In this document: piece after piece, positions 1 to 8,012 of the stretch
How the letters are laid out: every line of letters begins with the position of its first letter
Numbering within the stretch: position 1 is the first letter of the stretch
NCBI GenBank assembly: GCA_016795465.1
Contig: JAEUHK010000067.1
Span: 1-57,769, forward strand
Direction: 5' to 3'
DNA: 57,769 nucleotides
DNA from: Verrucomicrobiaceae bacterium
Lineage (GTDB): Bacteria; Verrucomicrobiota; Verrucomicrobiia; Verrucomicrobiales; Verrucomicrobiaceae
Notes under the pieces: model-generated
Seen by the model: the letters and a program-made list of their open reading frames with translations, nothing else
What the model was told of the DNA's origin: nothing
The model's database searches: none
Program-made: the position numbers and the translations under genes

Positions 1-1833
1 ATGTCCGACGCAGAAGTCTTCTTTAGGTTGCGAACGAATGAGGCCGGGGCTGGTGGCGGTGATGGGGGTGTTTTGATCGAACTGGAGGGTGAGCTGGCCT
101 TTTTTGCCGAGGGTGGCGGTGATGCGGTGGGGTTGGTTGTCGGCGGGGTAGTCGGTCTGGGCGGTGGTGAGGGTTTTGCCGTGGCGGATGGCCCAGATGA
201 GTTTGCCGCCGCTGAGATGAAGCGCGTAGCCGGTGCTGGCGCCGCCGTGGGCGATGAGGATGGCATCGCGTTGCGCGGTGGTGAGCTCGCAGGTGAGGGT
301 GAAGGGCGTGTTGGCGATTAGCGGGGCTATGTCGGCGGCGAGGGTGGCGCCGGGTTGGAGCTTGGAGAGGTCGGCGGGCTTCGCGGAGGCCTTGGGGGCG
401 TCTTTGGACCTCGGGGCATCGCTCGTTGGATACATCGTGACGGGGTTTTCGACTTCGCCGGGCGGGCGGCGGCTTTGGGGTTCGTTGCCGCCGATCTCGG
501 CGGTCATCTTCTCGGCGAGCGCGGTGAGTTTTGCGACGATGTCGGGATGCTGTGCGGCGAGGTTGGTGCGTTCGTCGATTTCTTGATCGAGGTTGTAGAG
601 GCGCGGGTTCGTCTTCGCGTCGTTCTCCGTCTGGCCTTTGGCGCGGGCGTTGCCTTGGGTCATGAGCGCGAGCTTCCACGGGCCCTGGCGCACGGCCTGG
701 AGGTTGTAGCTGGAGAAGTAGTAGTGGGCTTCGCGCTGTGAGTCTTTGCTTTGGCCAAAGAGCAGCGGGGAGAGGTCGCGACCGTCGAGCACGGGCTGCG
801 CGGGCACTTCGGCTCCGGCGATTTTCAGGCAGGTGGGATGCACGTCGATGGTGCCGGCGACGGCATCGCACACGCTGCCGGGCGCGATCTTGCCGGGCCA
901 CCACGCGAGCGTGGGGACGCGCACGCCGCCTTCCCAGGTGGTACCTTTGCCGCCGCGCAAGGGACCGGCGCTGCCGCCATCGGGGCCTTTGATGAGCCAG
1001 GGGCCGTTGTCGCTGGTGAAGATGACGAGCGTGTTCGTGTCGAGCTGCAGCTCGCGCAACGTGTCGAACACGCGGCCGACGCTGGCATCGACCTCCTGCA
1101 CCCAGTCGCCAAAGCGGCCGTTTTGCGAGCTGCCCTGGAAGGCCTTGCCTGGGTGGATGGGCGTGTGCACGGCGGTGTGCGGGAAGTAGAGGAAGAAGGG
1201 CTGCGCCGTGTTCTTGGTGCCTGGTTCTGGGTTCTTGGTTGCCTGGGTGCTGCGGATGAACTTCACGGCCTCGTCGGTGTAGATTTCCTCGATGCGATCC
1301 TGGTCCGCCTCGTCGAGCAGGCGCTCCACTTTTTCATCGCGCACGAGCGGCACGACGCGGCGACCGTCCACGCTCGCGGTTTTGAGCATGTCATTGGAAT
1401 ACGGGATGCCGAGGTAGTGATCAAAGCCCTGCTTCGTGGGCAAAAACGCCGGCTGATCGCCGAGGTGCCACTTGCCAATGCACTGCGTGGCATAGCCGAG
1501 CGGCCGGAGGCGGTCGGCGATGGTGTGCTCCTGCGGATGCAGCCCGTTTTTCGCCCCCGGCGCATACACGCCCGGCACGGAAACGCGTGCGCCATAGCAC
1601 CCTGTCATGATCTGCGCCCGCGACACACTGCACACCGGCGCGGCGTAGAACGACGTGAGCTTCATCCCCTCCCGCGCCATGCGGTCGAGATGCGGCGTCT
1701 TCTGCTTCGTGGCACCAAAAGGACCGATGTCGCCGTAGCCGAGGTCGTCGATGAAGTGGATGATGATGTTCGGCTGCGAAGCAGCCGCGCAGAGCGAGGA
1801 GATGAGGGCGAAGAGGCAGAGGAGGAGGCGCAT
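1..1833 (-). CDS. Secreted sulfatase (arylsulfatase family), 3' end cut by the window
   Basis: Predicted periplasmic or extracellular sulfate-ester hydrolase, probably acting on sulfated polysaccharide. The reading frame is open from an ATG at 1833 to the window edge (611 codons, no stop). Residues 1-18 are a signal peptide. It is followed by the metal-binding start NIIIHFIDDLGYGD, the sulfatase signature region, GKWHLGD, and FTSDNGPW near residue 260. A C-terminal region with SGGKLIWAIRHG resembles the laminin-G-like tail of planctomycete and verrucomicrobial sulfatases. The formylglycine site reads C68-S-V-S-R, so the usual proline of CxPSR is valine. The next genes on the same strand are a secreted hypothetical and a DUF1080 protein, common companions of sulfatases. 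Family call is secure; substrate is unknown. Confidence 0.9.
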   Translation of the reverse strand, partial: MRLLLCLFALISSLCAAASQPNIIIHFIDDLGYGDIGPFGATKQKTPHLDRMAREGMKLTSFYAAPVCSVSRAQIMTGCYGARVSVPGVYAPGAKNGLHPQEHTIADRLRPLGYATQCIGKWHLGDQPAFLPTKQGFDHYLGIPYSNDMLKTASVDGRRVVPLVRDEKVERLLDEADQDRIEEIYTDEAVKFIRSTQATKNPEPGTKNTAQPFFLYFPHTAVHTPIHPGKAFQGSSQNGRFGDWVQEVDASVGRVFDTLRELQLDTNTLVIFTSDNGPWLIKGPDGGSAGPLRGGKGTTWEGGVRVPTLAWWPGKIAPGSVCDAVAGTIDVHPTCLKIAGAEVPAQPVLDGRDLSPLLFGQSKDSQREAHYYFSSYNLQAVRQGPWKLALMTQGNARAKGQTENDAKTNPRLYNLDQEIDERTNLAAQHPDIVAKLTALAEKMTAEIGGNEPQSRRPPGEVENPVTMYPTSDAPRSKDAPKASAKPADLSKLQPGATLAADIAPLIANTPFTLTCELTTAQRDAILIAHGGASTGYALHLSGGKLIWAIRHGKTLTTAQTDYPADNQPHRITATLGKKGQLTLQFDQNTPITATSPGLIRSQPKEDFCVGH

Positions 1834-1847
1834 TGGAGGAAGTTTGG

Positions 1848-2555
1848 TTATTGGCCGTATTGAGGCTCCACCGTTCGTTTGACGAGATGTCCGTCTTTCC
1901 AAATCTCAGTCACCGCAGCTACGATGAAGGAATCGTCTTTGAGGTCTTTGAATTCGGGCAGTGAAGATTTCATTCGGATCGACTCCACACGGACCTTGTT
2001 GAAACGCCCGTTTTTGACCTCGTAGTAGGTCGCATGGTATTCGGGGCCTGAACGACCGGTGGCTCCTATTTCACCATCGGAGATGTGAGTGTTCAAACCC
2101 AGGTCCTCAGGCTCTTGCCAAGGCACAAACTTGTTTCCCTCGCATCGAAAGTACGAATACCACGAGCCTCCTGTGCCCCAAGAGCAGATAACTCTAAAAT
2201 CGAGGTCACCGTCGCAATCGTAGTCCTCGATGTGGATGTGAGGCACACCATAGTCAGTGGGAGAAAACGCCAAATCACTGACCGTGCCGTCCGAAGCAGT
2301 CACTGTGATGCGATCAATCGGAGCGTAAGGCTCATCGTTGGCTATCTTCACTCCTGCCTCGCTGCTTGTGTGAAGTCTGACGTCGACCTTATCGCCCTTC
2401 TTTTTGGGATTGAAGCTGAACTTATAGACCGCACCGGGCTTCAAAACGGTTGGGTTTTCGACATCGAACGCCAGCTCTTCCGCGTGGCTGAACGTTGCCG
2501 CGAAAACAGCAAGCAGGCACAACCTACGTGAGGCGAAAAATAGGTTCAGCTTCAT
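1848..2555 (-). CDS. Secreted hypothetical protein with XAC2610-like repeat motif
   Basis: A 235-residue protein with a clear signal peptide (about residues 1-25, ending SHA-EE), so probably periplasmic. The middle contains DYDCDGDLDFRVICSWGTGG, which resembles the Asp-rich FG-GAP/XAC2610-type motif (DxNxDGxxD followed by a Gly/Tyr-rich segment). No catalytic motif was recognised. It lies 14 bp upstream of the sulfatase on the same strand and might be co-transcribed. Its base composition looks more AT-rich than its neighbours, which may point to recent acquisition. Function unknown. Confidence 0.7.
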   Translation of the reverse strand: MKLNLFFASRRLCLLAVFAATFSHAEELAFDVENPTVLKPGAVYKFSFNPKKKGDKVDVRLHTSSEAGVKIANDEPYAPIDRITVTASDGTVSDLAFSPTDYGVPHIHIEDYDCDGDLDFRVICSWGTGGSWYSYFRCEGNKFVPWQEPEDLGLNTHISDGEIGATGRSGPEYHATYYEVKNGRFNKVRVESIRMKSSLPEFKDLKDDSFIVAAVTEIWKDGHLVKRTVEPQYGQ

Positions 2556-2606
2556 GAGAGGCCTCCATTTTATCAGTCAGTGGTTACGAAAGCTCGGTAA
2601 AGTTAA

Positions 2607-3395
2607 TCACTTCTTCACCGGCACCACCGGCCCCGTGCCCTGTGGCCGGCTCGTGCGCGGTTTTTCGATCTTCGTCGCGGTGGCGGGCAGTTTCGTGGGC
2701 TCGAAGGGGACGAGCGGCACCTCGGGTAGCACTTTGAGGCGGAGGTCTTTGATCTCGACGCGGTTGGGGTTGCCTTTGTGGAGCTGGATGGCGAGCAGGC
2801 CCTCCAGCGTGCGTTTGTCCGCGTGGTGGTCGATGAGCTCGGAGGTGGGCTGGCCGTTGATGAAGTGCTGGAGGCGGTTCCCTTGCGCGAGGATGACATA
2901 CTCGTTCCACTGGCTCACATCGACCTTCACCGGCGCGTGCTCGCCGAGCTGCCAGAGCCCGCCCTCGGGGTCGAGCATCACATCTTTGCCGTTCAGGCCA
3001 AAGATGCCGCGACCTCGCTCCTCATAGGTCATGCCCGTGTGCTCGATGGCCGGATGGATGTCGCACTGGTAGCCGGTGATCACCCACCGCGCGACGTCCT
3101 TCAGCTCGCGGCTGCGATACTGGATGCCGCTGTTGTTGTCGCCGATGACGCGGACGGTGGCACGCAATTCAAAATTCTTCACCGTGCCGCCGCGCCAGAT
3201 GAGGAAGCTGTTGTTCGCCATCGCCTCCGGCGACGCATTCGTGCCGATGACGATGCCGTTTTCGACCTTCCAGAGCGCTGGATCGCCATCCCAGCCTGTG
3301 AGGTCTTTGCCGTTGAACAGCGATTGGAAGCCGTCTTGTGCGAGCGAAGGGACTGAAAGGACGAAAGCGACGAGAAGGAGGGGAATGAGGCGCAT
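2607..3395 (-). CDS. DUF1080 (3-keto-disaccharide hydrolase type) secreted protein
   Basis: A 262-residue secreted protein with a signal peptide (MRLIPLLLVAFVLSVPSLAQ) followed directly by a single DUF1080 domain. Typical motifs are visible: FNGKDLTGWDGD, WKVENGIVIG, FELRATVRVIGDNNSGIQYR, GYQCDIH, and GNRLQHFINGQPTSEL. The family has a concanavalin-like jelly roll, and some members hydrolyse 3-keto-glycosides. Substrate here is unknown. The C-terminus is a short Pro/Lys-rich tail (about residues 240-262). Start chosen at the ATG that begins the signal peptide. It sits between rarA and the sulfatase pair on the same strand. Confidence 0.88.
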   Translation of the reverse strand: MRLIPLLLVAFVLSVPSLAQDGFQSLFNGKDLTGWDGDPALWKVENGIVIGTNASPEAMANNSFLIWRGGTVKNFELRATVRVIGDNNSGIQYRSRELKDVARWVITGYQCDIHPAIEHTGMTYEERGRGIFGLNGKDVMLDPEGGLWQLGEHAPVKVDVSQWNEYVILAQGNRLQHFINGQPTSELIDHHADKRTLEGLLAIQLHKGNPNRVEIKDLRLKVLPEVPLVPFEPTKLPATATKIEKPRTSRPQGTGPVVPVKK

Positions 3396-3432
3396 GGAGT
3401 GATGGAGTGATGACTGTGAAACGCAGCCGTGA

Positions 3433-4800
3433 TCAGGCTTGGGGCTTGCTGGCGGCTTCCCACTGGGTGCGCCAGTGATCGAGGCGCTCTTTGATACGGG
3501 CTTCGAGGCCGTTGCTGGTGGGCTCGTAGTAGATGCTGCCGCCTTCGAGGCAGCGCTGGGGCACGAAACCGCCTTCGTAGTCGTGCGGATAGAGGTAGCC
3601 CTCGCCGTTGCCGAACTGCTTCGCGCCTTTGTAATGGCCGTCGCGGAGATGTCGCGGCACCGGCAGCGTGCGGCCCTCGCGGATGTCCTTCAGTGCGGCA
3701 TCAATGCCCTTGTAGGCACGATTGCTCTTGGGCGCGGTGGCATTGTAAACGGCGGCGTGCGCGAGAATGATCCGTGCCTCCGGCATGCCGATGGCCTCCA
3801 CGGCCTGCTGCGCGGCCACGGCCACGCGGAGCGCGTTGCTATCCGCCATGCCCACGTCCTCGCTGGCGGCGATGACGATGCGACGGGCGATGAAGCGGAT
3901 GTCCTCGCCGGCATGCAGCATCTTGGCCAGCCAGTAGAGCGTGGCATCGGGATCGCTGGCCCGCATGCTTTTGATGAAGGCGCTGATCGTGTCGTAATGC
4001 GCATCGCCATCGCCGTCATACACGACGGTCTTCTGCTGCATGCTCTCCTCCGCCGCGGCGAGGGTGATGACGATCTCGCCTTTCGAATCGGGCGAGGTGG
4101 TGAGCACGGCAAGCTCCAGCGCATTGAGACAGCGGCGTGCATCGCCATCCGCCACGGTGGCCAGATGAAGGCGAGCATCGGCATCGATGCGCACGTTTTG
4201 ACCGCCGAGACCTCGCTCCGAGTCGGTCAAAGCGCGGTCGATGAGCCATTCGAGGTCGGCGATGCCGAGAGGTTCGAGCTGGAAGACCTGTGAGCGGCTC
4301 ACGAGCGGACTGTTTACATAAAAGAAGGGATTGTGCGTCGTGGCTCCGATGAAGCGCACCGTGCCGCGCTCCAGATGCGGGAGCAGCACATCCTGCTGAG
4401 CCTTGTTGAAGCGGTGGATCTCGTCCACGAAGAGGATCGTGGTCTTTTCATACAGCCGCAGATGCTGCTGAGCGTGCTCCGCCTCCCGCCGGATATCCGC
4501 CACGCTGCTCTCGACGCCGCTGAGGGTGATGAAGCGCGATTTGGTCTCCTGGCTGATGATGTGCGCGAGCGTCGTTTTGCCCACGCCGGGAGGGCCGTAG
4601 AGGATGATGGACGAAAAACGGTCCGCCCGCACGGCGCGGCGCAGCAGCTTGCCCTCGGCGAGGATGTGCTGCTGGCCGGTGTATTCGGCCAGCGACCTCG
4701 GCCGCATGCGCGAGGCGAGTGGCGCGACCCTTCCATGCGTGACCGCCGCGCCGCGATTTGGCTCGGCTGGTTGTGGTTGGGCAAAAAAGTCGTCGGACAT
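3433..4800 (-). CDS. rarA: Replication-associated recombination protein A (RarA/MgsA AAA+ ATPase)
   Basis: A 455-residue AAA+ ATPase of the clamp-loader/RuvB class that acts at stalled replication forks. Walker A is GPPGVGKT (69-76), Walker B is ILFVDEIHRF (DE at 126-127), and sensor 1 lies in the FIGATTHNPFF segment. The C-terminal half has the family's features: SFIKSMRASDPDA-type helix, EDVGMADSNAL, and the PKSNRAYKGID and HYKGAKQFGNGEGYLYPHD blocks. The open frame extends upstream to 5046, but the start at 4800 (MSDDFF) gives the usual length and avoids overlap with the divergent regulator. Confidence 0.95.
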   Translation of the reverse strand: MSDDFFAQPQPAEPNRGAAVTHGRVAPLASRMRPRSLAEYTGQQHILAEGKLLRRAVRADRFSSIILYGPPGVGKTTLAHIISQETKSRFITLSGVESSVADIRREAEHAQQHLRLYEKTTILFVDEIHRFNKAQQDVLLPHLERGTVRFIGATTHNPFFYVNSPLVSRSQVFQLEPLGIADLEWLIDRALTDSERGLGGQNVRIDADARLHLATVADGDARRCLNALELAVLTTSPDSKGEIVITLAAAEESMQQKTVVYDGDGDAHYDTISAFIKSMRASDPDATLYWLAKMLHAGEDIRFIARRIVIAASEDVGMADSNALRVAVAAQQAVEAIGMPEARIILAHAAVYNATAPKSNRAYKGIDAALKDIREGRTLPVPRHLRDGHYKGAKQFGNGEGYLYPHDYEGGFVPQRCLEGGSIYYEPTSNGLEARIKERLDHWRTQWEAASKPQA

Positions 4801-4873
4801 GGAAGGGCGGCGCACGAGATGCCGAGCAAATGGCGCTTTGCACTTCGATTTTGCCCGCCACACTGGCGGCCCG
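4801..4873. promoter_or_regulatory. Divergent intergenic region between rarA and the Rrf2 gene
   Basis: These 73 bases separate two divergently transcribed starts and must hold both promoters or their 5' parts. No clear dyad or -35/-10 pair was identified. Rrf2 regulators often bind their own promoter region, so self-regulation is possible but is inferred only from position. Confidence 0.3.
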
Positions 4874-5281
4874 ATGAAAGTCTCCAAAAAAGCCGAATAC
4901 GCCCTCCGCGCCCTCGTGGCGATGGGGCGTGCCCGCGAGGGGACGAATTTCTCGATCCAGGACCTCGCGAGGTCAGAAGGCATTCCGCTGAAGTTTTTGG
5001 AGCAGATCCTCCTGGCGCTGAAAAACGGCGGCCTGCTGCGCAGCAAGCGCGGCGTGGGCGGCGGCTATCAACTCGTGGCCAAACCGGCCCGCATCACGCT
5101 GGGAGAGGTGGTCAGCATCTTCGATGGATCATTTGATCCTCTGCCCGGTGCCGACAACGAGGCCCTCGGACAGGTTTTCAGCGGTTTGCGTGAGCAAGTG
5201 GTGCGGTGGTTTACCGAGACCACCGTGGCAGACGTCATCGAAAAGGAACGTCAGCGCGAGAGTGTGAGTTTTGAGATCTAG
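4874..5281 (+). CDS. Rrf2 family transcriptional regulator without Fe-S cysteines
   Basis: A 135-residue winged-helix regulator of the Rrf2 family. The diagnostic start MKVSKKAEYALRALVAMG is followed by the SIQDLARSEGIPLKFLEQIL recognition region, and then the wing with LRSKRGVGGGYQLVAKP. Fe-S members such as IscR or NsrR carry three cysteines near residues 90-110. This protein has none, so it is more like CymR-type members that sense by other means. Its stop codon overlaps the stop of the convergent methyltransferase gene (4 bp shared). Start chosen at the ATG beginning the conserved domain, although the frame is open upstream. Target genes are unknown. Confidence 0.88.
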   Translation: MKVSKKAEYALRALVAMGRAREGTNFSIQDLARSEGIPLKFLEQILLALKNGGLLRSKRGVGGGYQLVAKPARITLGEVVSIFDGSFDPLPGADNEALGQVFSGLREQVVRWFTETTVADVIEKERQRESVSFEI

Positions 5282-6318
5282 ACTGGCTTCGCGAAGCGGT
5301 AGTGGCTCACGATCCACTCCTCGCCGTCGCGGTAGCCCCAGAGCTCGGCGCAGGCCATGTAAAAGATGCGCCAGTAGCTCCACCACTTCACGGCTTGGTC
5401 CTCGCCGTAGGTTTCGCGGAAGAGCGGCATGATCTCGGCCTTGTTGGCATCCATTTTGGCCAGCCAGGCCTCGGAGGTCTTGCTGTAGTGCATGCCGCTG
5501 ACGCACCAGTGGGCATCAATTTTGAGGTGATCCTGAAAGTAGAGCAGCAGGTCATCGCTCGGCATCTGGCCTCCAGTGAAGAAATACTTCGCCATCCAGT
5601 CGGCATCGCTCGTGGCCTCGAAGTGATAGGCGTATTCGCGATGGGTGAAGATGTGCACGAAGAGCTTCCCGCCCGGCTTCAGCCAGGTGGATACACGGCG
5701 GAGCAGCTCCTGGTAGTTCTTCATGTGCTCGAACATCTCCACGGACACGCAGCGGTCGAAGATGCCATCGCCCACGCCTTCAAAGGTGACCATGTTGGCC
5801 GTGACGATGGTCAAGTTCTTGAGGCCACGCTTCGCGGCCTCGGCATCGATGAACTCCTTCTGTGTGCGTGAGTTCGACACGCTGGTGATCTGCGCCTTCG
5901 GATAGTGTTCCGCCATCCAAAGCGAGAGCGAGCCCCAGCCGCAGCCGAGCTCAAGGATGCGCTGGCCGTCGGCCAGTTCGGCACGTTCACAGGTCATCTG
6001 GAGCATGATGGCCTCCGATTCGTCGAAAGTGGTCGTCTCCTCCGGCCAGTAGCCGCTGCTGTATTTCAAATGCTTGCCAAGGCAGAGCTGGTAGAAGCGC
6101 GTGGGCACCTCGTAGTGCTGCTCGTTCGCCTCCTGAGTGGCGATGGCCACCGGCATGGACTTCAACTCGGCCACATGGCGCAGCAGACGAGCTTTTTGTG
6201 CTTCGATGTTCGGCTCCTTGTTCTTCGCCAGCACGTTGGCTAGGCGCTGGCGGATGCCAAAGCGGATCACGGCATCCGGCAGGATGTCTTTGGCGAGGAG
6301 GTCGTTGACGTTGAGCAT
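5278..6318 (-). CDS. CFA synthase / coclaurine N-methyltransferase-like SAM methyltransferase
   Basis: A 346-residue SAM-dependent methyltransferase of the cyclopropane-fatty-acid synthase superfamily. SAM-binding motif I is ILELGCGWGS (121-130). It is preceded by EQHYEVPTRFYQLCLGKHLK, which is closer to plant coclaurine N-methyltransferase-like members (LGKxLKYSSxY) than to classical Cfa. It is the last gene of a four-gene minus-strand operon (DUF1475, DUF2062, DUF1295, this gene). It probably methylates an unsaturated acyl chain or a lipid-linked amine. Substrate cannot be decided from sequence. Start chosen at 6318 (MLNVND) rather than 6339. Confidence 0.85.
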   Translation of the reverse strand: MLNVNDLLAKDILPDAVIRFGIRQRLANVLAKNKEPNIEAQKARLLRHVAELKSMPVAIATQEANEQHYEVPTRFYQLCLGKHLKYSSGYWPEETTTFDESEAIMLQMTCERAELADGQRILELGCGWGSLSLWMAEHYPKAQITSVSNSRTQKEFIDAEAAKRGLKNLTIVTANMVTFEGVGDGIFDRCVSVEMFEHMKNYQELLRRVSTWLKPGGKLFVHIFTHREYAYHFEATSDADWMAKYFFTGGQMPSDDLLLYFQDHLKIDAHWCVSGMHYSKTSEAWLAKMDANKAEIMPLFRETYGEDQAVKWWSYWRIFYMACAELWGYRDGEEWIVSHYRFAKPV

Positions 6319-6354
6319 GGTGCGAGGCCATGCGCCCACGGCCGGCTGCCAGAT

Positions 6355-7149
6355 TCACTTTTTGCGGAACCAAGGCACGAAGGCACTTGTGGTGCGCTGA
6401 TACTCGCGATAGACGTCACCGCGTTTTTCGACCGACAGCTTCTCGGTGAGTGGAATGCCGGTCACATTGAGCAGAAAGTGCAACATCGCCAGTGGAGCCA
6501 CGATGGCCGTCCAACCCCACGGTGCCGGGAGAGCCATCAAGAACAACCCCCACCAGAGCAGCGACTGGAAAAAGTAGTTCGGATGACGGCTGTAGTGCCA
6601 AAGACCGATCTGACAGATGGCCTTCGGGTCAGTGTTCGTGTGCTTGAAGCGGGCGAGTTGGGCATCCGCGATGCCTTCGCCGATCAGCGCAAAGGCCCAC
6701 AGAGACAAACCGATGGCTTCGAGGATGCTGAAGGCCATTTCAGGCCGGCTCGCGATCAATAGCACCGGCAGCATCAGCAGCCACACAAGCACGCCTTGAG
6801 CGAGGAAGAACCACAGAAAAGCCTTTGGCGGATTCGCGGCCCATTTTTGCCTCAGCACGGCATAGCGCACATCTTCTTTAGGGTGGTGGCTGGCCACTCG
6901 ACGCCATAGGTAGAGGCCCAGCCGCAGGCTCCAGGCTCCCACCAGCACCGCGATGGCGAGGCGTCTCACACTCCAGCCATTGCCGAGCAAGGCATACCAC
7001 AGAGACACTGGCGCAAAGCTCAGCGCCCACGTCACATCCACGAAAGAATAGTTATCGAGCCGCACGCTAAAGCGCCAGGTGATCAGAAACATCACCAGCA
7101 GGATCACCGCGGCACCGGTGAGGATCAGCGTGGTATCAAGGGGCGGCAT
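6355..7149 (-). CDS. DUF1295 membrane protein (steroid 5-alpha-reductase-like fold)
   Basis: An integral membrane protein of 264 residues with six or seven hydrophobic segments. It carries the DUF1295 signatures: SFVDVTWALSF near the N-terminus, LWHYSRHPNYFFQSLLWWG in the second half, and a C-terminal REYQRTTSAFVPWF. The family is related to steroid 5-alpha-reductases and isoprenylcysteine methyltransferases and is probably a lipid-modifying enzyme. The chosen ATG at 7149 overlaps the end of the upstream DUF2062 gene by 14 bp, which indicates translational coupling. DUF1295 genes commonly sit next to CFA-type methyltransferases, as here. Confidence 0.88.
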   Translation of the reverse strand: MPPLDTTLILTGAAVILLVMFLITWRFSVRLDNYSFVDVTWALSFAPVSLWYALLGNGWSVRRLAIAVLVGAWSLRLGLYLWRRVASHHPKEDVRYAVLRQKWAANPPKAFLWFFLAQGVLVWLLMLPVLLIASRPEMAFSILEAIGLSLWAFALIGEGIADAQLARFKHTNTDPKAICQIGLWHYSRHPNYFFQSLLWWGLFLMALPAPWGWTAIVAPLAMLHFLLNVTGIPLTEKLSVEKRGDVYREYQRTTSAFVPWFRKK

Positions 7150-7627
7150 GGCGGCGGGCGAGTTGCGCGGCAAGGCCCTCGATGAGCGGCCGCGTGATGG
7201 CATACAGGGCGAGCAGTAGAGCGGGCGCCAGCAAGAACCACACGGTGATGCCATACAGAGCGGTCATACCGTAGTCGCGAAAGAACGGACCCGGCTCCGC
7301 AACGAAGCGCTCCATCATTCGCGGAATCGAAAGCGGCACATGTGGTGCGCCATAGAGCCACTCTCCGACTCGGTAAAAGCCCAGCACAGACATCCACTGA
7401 AGCGGCGTGGCCAGCGTCTTGAAGGCCTGGAGCACCGGTTGGTTCAGTTTCATGGGAATACCCACCAACAGAGCCAGCAGCGTGGTCGATCCGATGATGG
7501 GAAAGACCCCCAATGTAAGCCCAAAGGCCAGCGCCTGGGCGATCTTGTGGGGAGAGGTGCCCTGAGTCAGTTGCTGCATGACCGGCCGAAGCACCCATCG
7601 TTTCCAAAATGTAACCGCCGCCTTCAT
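7136..7627 (-). CDS. DUF2062 membrane protein
   Basis: A 163-residue protein with the DUF2062 pattern. A short cytoplasmic start is followed by QGTSPHKIAQALAFGLTLGV and FPIIGSTTLLALLVGI, then a loop and two further hydrophobic segments near the C-terminus. Members are small membrane proteins often found near glycosyltransferases or lipid genes; the biochemical role is not established. The start ATG (7627) overlaps the stop of the preceding gene in an ATGA arrangement, so it is translationally coupled to the DUF1475 gene. Confidence 0.78.
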   Translation of the reverse strand: MKAAVTFWKRWVLRPVMQQLTQGTSPHKIAQALAFGLTLGVFPIIGSTTLLALLVGIPMKLNQPVLQAFKTLATPLQWMSVLGFYRVGEWLYGAPHVPLSIPRMMERFVAEPGPFFRDYGMTALYGITVWFLLAPALLLALYAITRPLIEGLAAQLARRHAAP

Positions 7628-7962
7628 GTCCTGGCCCTCCGCAGGAGCACATCCTCGATTTTCCCATCTGCCGGCACCTTGAAGAGCTGGATGAGCATGT
7701 AGATGGCCATGACGATGTTTCCGAGAAGCAGAATGCCGATCAGCCAGCTGATGCGGGCCAGCCACGACACCTCTTTGTATGCCAACCAACAGTAAAAGGT
7801 CAAAAACGCCCAGTAGGTGTCAAACAGCGTCGCGATGAACCACGGATGCGTCACCACCTCCCGCGGCGTCTTCCACAAGGCGCATTGCGTGCTGGCCCAA
7901 CCGGTGACGGCGAGCATGGAGATCAGCACGATGAAGAACAAAACCCGGAGGTATACAATCAT
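7624..7962 (-). CDS. DUF1475 family small membrane protein
   Basis: A 112-residue protein with three hydrophobic segments and the DUF1475 pattern: an N-terminal helix (YLRVLFFIVLISMLAVTGWA), then HPWFIATLFDTYWAFLTFYC, and a third helix WLIGILLLGNIVMAIYMLIQ. Function unknown. First gene of the four-gene minus-strand lipid operon. ATG codons exist at 7977 and 7962; the second places the hydrophobic helix at the N-terminus and is preferred. The Ser/Thr kinase gene on the same strand ends 50 bp upstream. Confidence 0.75.
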   Translation of the reverse strand: MIVYLRVLFFIVLISMLAVTGWASTQCALWKTPREVVTHPWFIATLFDTYWAFLTFYCWLAYKEVSWLARISWLIGILLLGNIVMAIYMLIQLFKVPADGKIEDVLLRRART

Positions 7963-8012
7963 GGGTATGCCCAGCATACGCCAGCCACCGCGAAATGGAT
8001 GCCTGAAGGGCC

